A DNA stretch of 64,000 bases from Paraescarpia echinospica (Eukaryota > Annelida > Polychaeta > Sabellida > Siboglinidae): the NCBI GenBank assembly GCA_020002185.1, contig CM034538.1, forward strand, positions 3,564,773-3,628,772. Reading direction: 5' to 3'. The position numbers and the translations under genes are program-made. Numbering within the stretch: position 1 is the first letter of the stretch; each line of letters begins with the position of its first letter. The notes under the pieces are model-generated. The model was given only the letters and a program-made list of their open reading frames with translations. It had not been told where the DNA came from and did not search any database. Shown piece after piece: positions 21,131 to 32,529 of the stretch.

Positions 21131-22165
21131 AGCAACATGAATCACAGCAGTACTATTTTCATGAATACTTTATTTAAAATTGGAACAAAGAATGCTATTT
21201 ATATAAGACACTAATATAATTGACTTGCAAAAATGTATTGAGTTGACGTTTAAACGTTGCTAATGCATAATTCCAATTACAGTTCACTGTTGTCGCCGTA
21301 TAGTTCCATAATTTAACACCTCGATATTTAATGGTTTTATATGATACAGTATACATTACTTTTTTGAAATCGGCACACGTAGTAATTCTGCATTGCGTGT
21401 CCATGTTCGTTTAGTTCGTTATTTGTAATGAACATCCTTATCATAACCGACGGAAACATAGTCTTAACGATTTTGTACATAAATAGCACAACCGCATATT
21501 CGTAGATTTTTCTTATTGGTAAAATGGAGAGCTTCTTGAAAAGCGCTCTGTATGGACCTGATATAATTAACCAAATTGCATACTTTTGCAATTTGAATAG
21601 AGAACTAAAGTGTGTATTATAAGCTCCTCCCCACACTTCGGTACAATAAGTTAGATATGGAAATAAAAATGTATAGTATAATGCTACAAGTGATGATCTA
21701 ATCAGGGTTTTTTCTAGCTTTACTTATAATTCCAACAGCTTCGGGTATTTTAGATTTTATATACTCCATATGAAAAGACCAGGACAAATTAGCATCGAAT
21801 AAAATTCCTAAGAATTTTGTATTTTCTACTTGGGTAATTTGTAGTCCATCAATAAAGATGGCAATTGGATTGGGTACCTTTTTATTTACTGACTTGAAGA
21901 CAACAAAATGTGTTTTACTGATATTTAAAGATAGTTTATTACTTTTTAACCAAATAACACATTTTTGCAGTCCTTGATTCATGACACTTTCTAGCTCGCT
22001 AAATCTTTTACCATTGACAAAATATTTGTATCATCAGCAAATATAATAGGAAATAGGATACCTGATACGTTAACAATGTATAAATTAAGAATAACAGTGG
22101 CCCTATTATTGATACCTGTGGGTCACCACAACATATAGACTGAATGTTCGATTGTACTCCATCAA
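21130..22165 (-). mobile_element. LINE fragment, minus strand: C-terminal half of ORF2
   Basis: On the minus strand, a decayed SNIQSICCGDPQVSIIGPLL (the GVPQGSxLGPLLF motif) is followed by the damaged active site region IFADDTNI. Then come VIWLKSNKLSLNISKTHFVV, FLGILFDANLSWSFHMEYI and the C-terminal thumb region GPYRALFKKLSILPIRKIYE. The pieces are in different frames. The 3' end lies near AAATAAAG at about 21170. Confidence 0.8.
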
Positions 22166-22654
22166 ATAAAACATATAACGCGATACACCTTTGTCTGACG
22201 TGCAGCTGAAGATTTTCTCCGCTGCAATGCGATACCTTTCATGGTGTATCTACCTATGCTATCAACGTGAAGATTGCATACAGCAAAGAAGAGTAAGTTG
22301 AAAATCACGACATCGTAAAATCAACAAGTCTGCTAGTTTGTGACTTTCGCAAACTTAACATAATCGTCTCTACCTCCGAAACTACCTGTTAATATCGCCC
22401 AACGCTATTACTACAAGCGGTAACTTTAGACCTTCGGCGGTGTCGCCAGAGAATTACGACTCGCTTGACTGCGCCAGTGCGACAAAGCCAATTGCATGGG
22501 GGTGGTGATTGCCGAACCATGTCATTGTCCTGGCGCGACCGTACAGAACTGCGATCCGTCATGCCTGGACGACCATATAGGCTAACATTACTCGTTAAGC
22601 CATCAACGGCAGAGCGTCAACACACACGCACACACACGCACACACACACACAAC

Positions 22655-23367
22655 ATGCCTACTTCAAAAGCAACAAAGCACAACGAATCAGAAATGAATG
22701 AAAATCTCCGATCGCTTGACTTTCTGTGCAACTCGTTCGATGACATCAGAAAACAACACACTGCTACAGACAAGCGCATCTCCGAGTTATTGGAGGTGAT
22801 CAAGGCAAAGAATGAACGCATATCGAAGCTGGAGGCTCAGGTGAATGATCTGGAGCAGAACTCAAAAAAATGTGATAATCACCGGACTGAAAATACACAG
22901 CTACGCATCGACCGCTACTTCAACTACACCACGCATGCGCAATTCATCGTCGATTGCAGCAGAGGAAATACCGATTATCTCTGAGCGCGAAACAATGCAA
23001 ACGAACTTTGTCAACTTCGCGTTACAGAAGTTGAACGTGATAATTGAGCCGTACGACATCACGCCGATACACGATGTTCCACCGTGGCGTGATGGGAAAC
23101 GTCCCATTATCGTCCAGTTTCACTCGGCCGACAAGAAAGCGGAGCTGATGACGAAACATGGTGCGTTGAGAGGAACCGACATTTACATAAATGACCATAT
23201 CTCAACCCACAACAGTGAACTCTTTCGCCTAGAGCGGCAGCTGAAGCGTGACGGGCAGATACACAGCGCGTCGACGCAAAACTGCTGCGTCTACATCAAG
23301 ATTCGTGAGAACGAGCAACGGCTCAAAGTGAAGACACTCGCTGATCTTGCGAGAGTTAGAAATCCGT
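22655..23367 (+). pseudogene. ORF1 of the outer LINE (L1-type RNA-binding protein), frameshifted
   Basis: The first frame (MPTSKATKHNESEMNENLRS...) contains a coiled coil, RISELLEVIKAKNERISKLE. A one-base shift near 22870 leads to a second frame with LNVIIEPYDITPIHDVPPWR, KRPIIVQFHSADKKAELMTK and YINDHISTHNSELFRLERQL. This is the RRM plus C-terminal layout of L1-like ORF1p, which coats element RNA. It ends at the TAA at 23367-23369. Confidence 0.8.
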
Positions 23368-23540
23368 AATTGATTTCTGTTATCGAAATGCCGGCGAACT
23401 CACTGGACACACTCCCGGTTGCGGGAATATGTGATGTTGATTTATGTTCATTCAGTCTGATTTCGAACTTTGCCAACATGTCACTGATCAATTTGATCAA
23501 CTGAACTTTCGTTCTTTCCAACATTCTGATTATACAGCCT

Positions 23541-25557
23541 ATGACCAATATTGATCCTGAAAATAACTTCTATAATCATATCTCATCAAATTGTAAATAT
23601 TATTCTGAACAGAAATGTTATGATATTCCCAGTATGTCACGTGGTAATTCTGGTAGAAACATATCCTTTGTTCATTTTAACGCGCGCAGTTTGAATGCAA
23701 ATTTCGAAAATATATATAATTATTTAGAATCACGTAATATGGACTTTGACATTATTGATATTACTGAGACATGGGCTCAATCCGATCCGACTCCCCGGTT
23801 TCAACTACCAGGGTATACCTCTTTTCACATTGTAAGGGATTATAAACAAGGAGGTGGTGTGGCTCTATACGCCAAAAATGTTCTCGATTGCTTTATTATA
23901 TCGAGTAAATCAATAGTTGTAAAGGATGTATTTGAATGTGTCACTATAGAGTTAAAATTAGCCAACAATAGACATGTGGTCATTGCCTGCGTATATACAA
24001 CATCTGGGTCTGACGTATCTTCATTTTGTGATAACAGTGACCGCCTATTTAATCAAACTGCAGTGAAAACTATATTCATTTGTGGCGACTTCAATATAGA
24101 CTTATTGAAACATGATTCGCAGTGTACTACAAAATATTTCCTGGATATGATGTTTAGCCTTGGCATGTACCCAATAATTACTATGCCTACACGAATTTCG
24201 ATTGCGTCATCAACACTTATTGATAATATATTTACTAATTATATTGATAGTGATATAACGAGTGGTTTATTTATCACTGAAATAAGCGATCATTTGCCTG
24301 TGTTTGCCATTTGTAAGTCTGATGGTAGTCGACGTAGTCGCAGTTGCCCTGCTAGATACAAACGTCAATTAAGCGCTGATAATATATTTGCACTAAATAC
24401 AGCGTTGAAAGCTCATTCGTGGTACAAGGTGCTTAGTTGCGCTGATACAAATAAGGCATATAACGATTTCTTAGCGATTTCACTGCATTGTATAATCAAC
24501 ATCGTCCGCTTCGTCGAGTTAATGATAAAATAAGTGTGAACAAAAAAGCCCTTGGCTCACAAACGGTCTCAAAAATGCATGTAAGAAAAAAAATTATACA
24601 AACAGTTTATTTCGAATAGAAGCAAAGCTATCGAATTAAGGTATAAATCGTACAAGAATAAACTAACAACCGTTATACGATATGCTAAACGGGATTAGTT
24701 TAGTAAATTATTGTCTGAGTACCGGGACAACTTGTCGGGAACATGGAAAATGTTAAGTACAATCATGGGGAAATCACGACTCGAGTACATGCAACTATCC
24801 GGTACAGTTTGATAACAATGGTGTTACTGAAATAGCAAACACGTTTAGTAAGTATTTTATACGTATTGGACCCGAGCTAGCTAAACAAATTGAAACTTCT
24901 CCAGGTGTGTCCGTTCTGGATTACATGGGCAAACGTAATGAACGTTCAATATTTTTGATACTAACCTATAAGGAAGACTGTTAATAACTGAGGTAATAAA
25001 TCTTCAGCTGATTGTGATGACATTACGATGAGTCTCGTTAAAATTGTAATTGAAAGCATTGCCGAACCGACGACACACATATGTAACCCGTCATTTAAAT
25101 GTGGCGTTTTCCTACATAAGATGAAAACGGCTAAAGTAATACCTGTATATAAATTTGGCGAAAAACATAAATTTACCAATTACAGGCCGATTTCACTTTT
25201 GCCACAGTTCTCCAAAATACTAGAGAACCTGTTACTTCTCGATTTGAAGGCTTCATGCTTGTACAATCCTAAACGAATGCCAGTATGGGTTCAGAGAAGG
25301 CATGTCGACTTCGCATGCCTTGGTTGAATATATCACAAATTCGCTTGAACACAAGAAATGTGCGTTAGGCGTATTCATAGATCTCAAGAAAGCATTTGAC
25401 ACTGTCGATCACCAACTGTTATCTAAACAACTTGAACTCTATGGCATTCATGGAAACGCGTATAATTGGATTAGTAGTTATTTGCATAATCGTAGCCAGT
25501 TTGTAAACATTGATGGCTACAGCTCAGACACACAAAGAGAATAACGTAGAGTTCCAC
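23541..25557 (+). pseudogene. ORF2 of the outer LINE: endonuclease and RT N-terminal part
   Basis: The endonuclease is open for 330 codons (23541-24533). It shows FVHFNARSLN, ITETWAQSDP, GGGVALYAKN, ICGDFNIDLL and ITEISDHLPVF: the Asn, Glu, Asp and SDH motifs of an EEP nuclease. After 24533 the frame breaks repeatedly. RT motifs follow: FTNYRPISLLPQFSKILE (25170-25225), then ALVEYI and GVFIDLKKAFDTVDHQLLSK (25310-25430). The frame stops at the nested insertion. The true start is upstream of 23541 in a damaged region. Confidence 0.82.
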
Positions 25558-25805
25558 AAGGGTCAAAAATTCCAAGATGGCCGCCATTGCTTAAAGCGAG
25601 TCGTTTCGGGGAGAGCAATAGTCATTTGTTTGTTGATAGTTGGCTTTCCACTGGAGTGTACTGACGCTGAGGGATGCCGCAACCAAGGCGTAAGCCGAGC
25701 AGTACCGCTGAAAAGAGCGAGGAGCCACTGAGTTCAGATGACATAGCTTTGAAACTCGTGGAACTTATGACCGACTAGGCAGTCATTGGTAAGCTAAGAT
25801 CTGCC

Positions 25806-26396
25806 TTGTACCCCCAGGTGCTGGCAGATAAGATTTACACTCTAACAGCCAATATATATAATCTATACGAGCGGTTAGAAAAGAAGGACCAGTACATAGA
25901 GACTCTAGAGAAGAGACTTGCGGCGGTTGAGGCAAATAACGATCGCTTAGAACAATATTCTAGACGTTGTAATGTAAGAATTCAGGGAATTGAAGAAATT
26001 GACAGTGAAGACATCACTGCGAAAGTAATGGCTATTGTTAACGACACTATGGCGTTAACACCTCCTGTGATGAACAATTATATTGTCACCAGCCACAGAC
26101 TTGGACCTAAACCCGCCGCTGGGGAGCGGCCCAGGTCTGTTATTGTGCAATTCACCTGTGCATGCTTGCGCGACGCGGTACTACGGTCCAGACAGAAATT
26201 ACGAAGCCACGGTTCAGTAGTCTTTGTCAATGAGGACTTAACAAAACATTGAGCTCAGCTCGCAAGCAAGACACGGAGGCTGAAGAAGGAACATGAAATA
26301 TCAGACTGCTGGACCTACAATGGACGAGTTATGGTAAAGTCGGTGTCAAATGACGTGCGTGAAGTGCACACAGATGCCGAACTGAGCAAGTACTGA
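25806..26396 (+). pseudogene. ORF1 of the nested LINE, one premature TGA
   Basis: 197 codons if the TGA at 26250-26252 is read through; the frame continues (AQLASKTRRLKKEHEISDCW...) to TGA at 26394-26396. At that position relatives commonly have Arg (CGA), so one C-to-T change explains the stop. It contains a coiled coil (LEKKDQYIETLEKRLAAVEA), SRRCNVRIQGIEE at the start of the RRM-like domain, RPRSVIVQF, and FVNEDLTKH in the C-terminal domain. Domain order matches L1-type ORF1p. Confidence 0.8.
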
Positions 26397-26659
26397 TTTT
26401 ACCGTGTAGACTCACGCTACTTTGCTGAGGTCTGGCACGCGTTGACTGTGGTCGTCTATGACTTTGTAAGCCAACTTGTTAGCTTGTCGATCATTTTGTT
26501 GCATCATAGCTTGAACTTGTTAGGCTGCTTGTGTATTTGTTTTTCTTTTTTTCAAACCTTTATTTTTATCTGTGGAGAACAAGGTTTGTTCAAATGGTAC
26601 TGAGGTAAATTTGTAATTGTAACTCTTAACGATTGTGTGTATTCAGTCACGATCATGCT

Positions 26660-27180
26660 CACTGGTAATTGTTCTTGCAACAAGATGTAGTTTCTGATGA
26701 GTATGACCAGTGTTAAGTGTTCAAGCAAGCAGCTGTAGTCACTGTTTATTATGATTATTGGTAATTACTCGTGCAGTGAGCTAGCTTTTTAACATTAATT
26801 AGTAAAATAGTACTCTCTCTTTGATGATACAAGTTCTGTTTGCTTAATTACTTGCAGTAAGGTGGAATTACAGGTGATTATGATCAGTGTTAATTTGTCT
26901 TGCAAGCACCTGAAGTCTCTACTGATTCTGATTATTGGTAACTACTCGTGTAGTGAGGTAGTTATTTACTGATACATTAGTAATAACTTGCAAGTAGCTG
27001 AAGTCATTAGTGACTCTGACTGTTGGTAACTACTCGTGTAGTGAGGTAGTTATTTATTGATACACTAGTAATTACTTGCAAGCAGCTGAAGTCTTTACTG
27101 ACTCTGACTATTGGTAACTACTCGTGTAGTGAGGTAGTTATTTATTGATACACTAGTAATAACTTGCATACGAGCAGTCT
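26660..27180. repeat. 88-bp tandem repeat in the ORF1-ORF2 spacer of the nested LINE
   Basis: Units carrying GGTAACTACTCGTGTAGTGA and AGTAATNACTTGCAAGCAGC recur every 88 bp (marker at 26941, 27029, 27117, with a more diverged copy at 26764). About five to six units are visible, decaying to the left. Confidence 0.85.
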
Positions 27181-27239
27181 TTTTGATGATACAAGTTCTA
27201 CTTTTTATTTCTGTTTATTTTTTATTAACATTAACCTAA

Positions 27240-27680
27240 TCGATATTTGTAAATGGTGCAATGTAGGTGTTACAGTTGTTTGCTGTTAAAAATATTGTAC
27301 AGCCTACAGAGTAAAACTATTTCATATCGTAATGTTCTATTACCTCTTCTCGGAACGAGCCATTTTGATACTAACAATTGATACATTATTATTTTGGTTA
27401 ATCATAAATGTCAAACTAATTATCATTATTTATAAGTATTCAAATGTTCAATTGATATGTGGTTATAGACATATGATGATTTATTTTACAAAATGTATAA
27501 TGCCAAATGTGTATGTACTTTTTTCTTTCTTCATTGGCAGCCGTTGTTGCGCAACGTCTTCCATTAATGTAATTAGTAGGTCTAACATTGTTGTTTTTCT
27601 TTTTGATTTTGCGTCTTTCTCAACTTATCATTGTTCTGGTGTACGCATGGAACAACACTAGCAATCGATATATTCATTTA
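27240..27680 (+). repeat. About 448-bp block repeated at 33339-33787
   Basis: Nearly identical to 33339-33787 in the same orientation, with very few substitutions. It contains a 109-codon, very hydrophobic frame (27332-27661) open in both copies, with one amino-acid change (V/E). No known domain. It lies between the 88-bp repeats and ORF2 of the nested LINE. Confidence 0.9.
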
Positions 27681-27721
27681 TATCACACCATAACTTTATA
27701 TTAATATTATAAAGCACACAT

Positions 27722-30700
27722 ATGACCATTCCTACAAACGCAGGCTCAGTTACGTTTAATGAGGATTTCCTCTCCTACCTAGGAGGTACTCAAAACAACC
27801 TGTGTAATGTTTTAGATACAAATGATGATAATAACGAAATACAAGTAATACACTGCTCTTCTTATTATGACATTGATAAATTCGCCAACCTGGCAAATAA
27901 AACCACTAGCAGTTTTACTATTCTCAAACATTCAGTCTATAAATGCAAAATTTAATTAACTTGAAATATTCATAGAGGACTTACGTAGTAATAATTTTAA
28001 ATTTAGTGTAATATGTTTGCAAGAGACGTGGAAAACTGTTAATGATGATTTCTTTCAATTCATAGAGGACTTACGTAGTAATAATTTTAAATTTAGTGTA
28101 ATATGTTTGCAAGAGACGTGGAAATCTGTTAATGATGATTTCTCTCAATTTTATTTAGATGGATATGATTGTATAACACAGGGGGGAAATGTAGTGAAAA
28201 GGAGGGTTATTAATATATGTAGATCATGAATATAGATCTGAAATAAAAATGAATCTAAATATGTACGACAAGTGGGAAGGGTTAATAATTCAAGTAACTG
28301 GAAATGGTTTATCAAAGACAATGACCATCGGAAATATATATAGACCCCCAAGGTCATGTAACGAAAATATTACACAATTTACTTATGAATTTTCATCAGT
28401 TTTATCATCTCTGGAAAACAGCAATAATAATAATAATCTCATTATGTCAGGGGATTTTAATATAAATTTACTTAAAATAAATGAAAACAGAATATACAGT
28501 GATTTTTTTGATACCTTAACATCTCATAGTCTTTACCCCCAAATTAGGTTTCCAACTCGTTTCACTACAACAAACGGAACACTAATAAATAACTTGTTTT
28601 GCTTAATAAATAAATTTATATTAGAAAGTACTGCTGGGATTTTCACAAACACTTTCTCGGACCATCAACCTTATTTTCTAATTATAGACACTATTCCTAA
28701 CGCTGAACTCCCTCCTAAATTTGTAAAAAATACAAAGTGTTGAAGCTATGCAGAAAGTTAATATTGAAATTGGTTGTTATAAATTATACAACAAATTACA
28801 TAAAAAACAAAATGAAGATCCCAACCTAAATTACAATATAATGCATGAAGAAATCATGCGCGCTAAAAATAATGAAATTTAATAAAAACAAACACAAAAA
28901 ATCGACATGGATTACCCAAGGTTTACTCAAATCTATTAGATATCGGGACACACTTTATAAACAATTAAAAATGACTGACTCTAACTCACCAGACTATGAT
29001 ATTACTAATACTAATCTAAAAACTTACAATACTATATTAAAAAGAAATATCCGTGCAGCTAAGCAAATCTACTTTGAATCACGATTTAACCAATACAAAA
29101 AAGATATCAGAAATACATGGAAAACTATAAACGAAATTCTCTTAAAAAATAAAACAAAGAAGACATCTTCATCAACTTTTAAAGTGAATGGTATTACCAT
29201 AACAGATAAATCAGAAATAGCAAACAAATTCAATAACTATTTTACAAACATAGCTCAAACTATTGTAGAAGACATTAAATATACAGGAAGCAAAAAATAT
29301 GGTTACTACTTAAATACAAACGTTAGATCTACTCTTAAATTTAAGAACGTGGATGAAGAAACAAACAGTGAGGAAAACAATAACTGATCTCCCAACTAAA
29401 ACAGTAGTGGATTTGATGGAATTACATAAAAACTGCTAAAAATAATTGAACCAACAATAATTAAATCACTAACCCTAGTAATTGACCAAGTTATTAATAC
29501 TGGCATATTTCCTGATAAACTAAAAATTGCAAAAGTAGTTCCAATTTTCAAAAAGGATGACCCAACTCTAATAAAAAATTACAGGCCAATTTCTCTCCTT
29601 CCAACTATTTCTAAAGTACTAGAGAAAATAATCCATAATCAGATACCCACTTATTTTATTGATTCCAAGCTATTTTTGATAATCAGTATGGATTTAGACC
29701 TAACCATTCAACAGATTATGCATCACTTGAACTAGTAGATAGAATAGTTACTCAAATGGACAAAACACAAATACCAATCAGTATTTTTCTTGACCATTCC
29801 AAGGCTTTTGACACTATTGACCATTCGATATTATTAAACAAGTTAAGATATTATGGCATAGATGGCAATACTCTTCTTTTATTCGAAAGCTATTTAAGCA
29901 ACCGGAAACAGTATACCGAATTTGAAGATACCACATCTGATACTTTACCTATAAAAGTAGGTGTGCCACAAGGGTCCATCCTTGGACCACTGTTATTTAC
30001 TATAATATTATATATATAAATTATTTTTCACAAGCAAGCCAAATGTTTAAATTTATAACGTATGCTGATGATACCACTTTATTTAGCACAACTGAAACTT
30101 TTAGTGATAAAGCACACAATAGAAATATAGAATATGTAATAAATGAAGAACTCCTCAAAATAATTGAGTGGCTTAATATTAATAAGTTGTCACTAAATAA
30201 AAGTAAAACTAAATTTATGACCTTCCAAATGCCAAACAAATCTACGCAGAGCCTATATCTCAAAATTGATAATATAAATATTGAGAGTGGAAGAATTTAA
30301 CTTCTTAGGTTTAACTCTAGATACTAACTTAAATTGGAAAAAACACACTGAGAAAATATCAAATAAATGTTCCAAAACTATAGGAATATTAAATAGATTA
30401 AAACATGTGTTACCTTTAGAAATAACAATTATTTTATATAATGCACTGCTACTATCTCATATTAATTATTGTATTATGACATGGGGATACCAAAGAAACA
30501 GATTAACGAAAATTCAAAAGAAAGCGGTGCGAATTATAACATTAAGTAAATACAATTCACATACAGAACCACTTGTTAAACAATTCAACATACTAAAAGT
30601 AGAAGACTTGCTAAATTTACAAGAACTAAAATTTTATTACAAATACAAACATCAAAATGTACCCGTTTACTTATTAAATTGGCAGTTAACCCCAAATACC

Positions 30701-30946
30701 AGCACACACAAACATGACACTCGAAGAGCAACTGAACTACACACCTTCAGAACTAAACATGAATTTACAAAAAAGTGTCTTAAATATAACTTACCACATG
30801 TTATAAATAATATCCCTGATTTTTTTAAAGATAAGATAGTGACCCATAGTTTGAAAGGATTTTCAAGTTATGCTAAAAACCACATGCTACAAAAATACAA
30901 CGTCACGTGCAATATACTAAATTGCTATATATGCCAATTAAATTAA
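27722..30946 (+). pseudogene. ORF2 of the nested LINE: endonuclease and reverse transcriptase
   Basis: Broken into several frames. The N-terminal part is 27722-27955. The endonuclease has VICLQETW twice because of a 90-bp in-frame duplication, then TIGNIYRPPRS, MSGDFNINLL and FSDHQPYFLI to 28743. After that come the linker with STWITQGLLKSIRYRDTLYK, the RT motifs NYRPISLLPTISKVLEK (about 29580), ISIFLDHSKAFDTIDHSILL (29780), GVPQGSILGPLLFT (29960) and active site TYADDTTLFS (30060), and the C-terminal domain (30281-30946) with FLGLTLDTNLNWKKHTEKIS. The tail resembles the truncated copy at 17870, so they are related families. Confidence 0.85.
27971..28150 (+). repeat. 90-bp in-frame tandem duplication inside the endonuclease
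   Basis: CATAGAGGACTTACGTAGTA starts at 27971 and again at 28061. The two units differ at only two or three bases and repeat FIEDLRSNNFKFSVICLQET plus WKxVNDDFxQ, including the ETW motif with the catalytic Glu. Confidence 0.95.
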
Positions 30947-31443
30947 TAAATTATAAATGAGAAACACAGTTAATAAAAATGCATATTTTTAATTTGTATA
31001 GTCGCATACATGCGTACATGCGAACTCAACACATTACGAAGCACATTACATCAACAAAACAACAATCATACACATTATGTAAGAGAAGACAATTACACTT
31101 CTTTTTTTAATGTTTGACATAATCATTATATTTTGTTATATAAATCCTAGGATTTGATACAATAATATTTTTTTTGGTGGCTCCTATGATAGCGATCAGT
31201 TTTGATCTTAATAGGAGTCTCCCATTCCACAGCAACTGTTTTTTTTCATTTTGTTGCAAAATGTATATTATATTCTGTTGATTGCATATTTTCAGTTGTA
31301 TTATATATTTCACATTTCAATATTACTGTATATGCCGGTATGTGTGTATATGTATGTAATACGTGTATGTGTGTATATAATTATACATAATTTGTATTTT
31401 TGCAATGCTGTTGGGAAAATAAAATCATCCTTATCCTTATCTA

Positions 31444-32133
31444 TACTTGGTCCGAAGATTTTTATTCTACATATCAATGACATGTGCAATGTGTCTAAAC
31501 TGATCAAGTTTGTCTTATTTGCTGATGACACGAACAATTTATGTTCAGCCAATGATTTAAAACAGCTTGACAATATTGTTTGCAGCGAGCTTGATAAACT
31601 GCAATTGTGGTTCTCACTCAACAAATTGTCTGTTAATACAGCTAAGACCAATTACATGTTATTTTCCGGTTGTGCTTAATTGTCTGATGTAAATATCAAG
31701 ACAAAAGATACACAGATATTAAGAATACGAGTTACGAAATGTCTAGGCGTGCTCATCGGTGAAGCATTAAACTGGAAAGATCACATGAGACAAGCAAAGT
31801 CTAAACTATCAATTAGTGTTGGTGTTATGTACAGATGCAGTGAAGTAATCGACCGCCACTGTGTCTTCATGTTATATTCTACTCTGTGTTTGCCGTATTT
31901 ATTGTATCGTGTGGAAATATGGGGAAATACATACAACTTACACTGTATAAAAATGTTACAAAAGAGGGTAACACGGATTATGCACAATGCACACCGATGC
32001 GATCACACAACTCCACTTTTTTACAAAGCTCACATTTTAAAATTTACTGACTTCGTACAATTTAGGATTTTATTATTTATGTATAAATCCCATACATATG
32101 AATTACCAATCGAATATTCAAAGGTTATTTGTT
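31444..32133 (+). pseudogene. C-terminal RT part of the outer LINE, after the nested insertion
   Basis: The frame resumes with LGPKIFILHINDM, then LFADDTNNLCS (catalytic FADD), LQLWFSLNKLSVNTAKTNYM, an in-frame stop near 31678, and ITKCLGVLIGEALNWKDHM-like sequence. Then comes LPYLLYRVEIWGNTY and the C-terminal HKCDHTTPLF-like region to 32135. It is the direct continuation of the RT cut at 25557. Confidence 0.85.
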
Positions 32134-32529
32134 AAGCATGTTAAGAAGCACTCCACACGAAGTCAAAATCAATTTTTATGTTCCCGTGCTTCAATCACTA
32201 GAAGATGTATGTATTAAATCAAACTACAGCAAACATATAATTAAGAGTTATTGTATGCGTATATAATTTCACTTCTTTTTTCTATCAGTTTTCGTAGCAA
32301 GCAACCAAAACATTTGTAATGATTGCCATGTTGTATACAACTAATTAATTTAACATCATGTAAAACAAAAGCTGCTAGAAATTGTCAACAAAGGAGAAGC
32401 ATGCCTTTATAAGTTATGTTACTTCTATGCTTCTCCTTTCAAACTTGTCACCCATAGGTTTTGTATGTCTCATTCACTTGTACACCTGAATTGTTTGATT
32501 TATTTGAATAAACGCGTTTAACTTTGAAA

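Larger units (their letters stand above)
25558..31443 (+). mobile_element. Nested LINE inserted into the outer LINE's reverse transcriptase
   Basis: About 5.9 kb, same orientation as its host. The 5' end starts after CACAAGGGTC (AAAATTCCAAGATGGCCGCC). ORF1 is 25806-26396, then an unusually long spacer (26397-27720) with 88-bp tandem repeats, ORF2 (27722-30946), and a 3' UTR with a 9-bp hairpin (31179-31187 with 31211-31219, one G.T pair). The (ATCCTT)n tail, 31426-31443, sits directly before the resumed host sequence. No long target duplication is evident. Confidence 0.85.
22170..32520 (+). mobile_element. Full-length-type L2/Crack-like LINE split by a nested LINE
   Basis: Order on the plus strand: 5' UTR (about 22170-22654), ORF1 (22655-23367), ORF2 endonuclease (to about 24530), RT N-terminal part (to 25557), a foreign 5.9-kb LINE (25558-31443), RT C-terminal part (31444-32133) and 3' UTR. 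The RT motif GVPQGS|ILGP is cut after CACAAGGGTC and resumes as ATACTTGGTCCG. The 3' UTR has a perfect 12-bp hairpin (32391-32402 with 32427-32438) and AATAAACGCG near 32510. Without the insert it is about 4.5 kb. Both ORFs carry frameshifts and stops. Confidence 0.85.
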
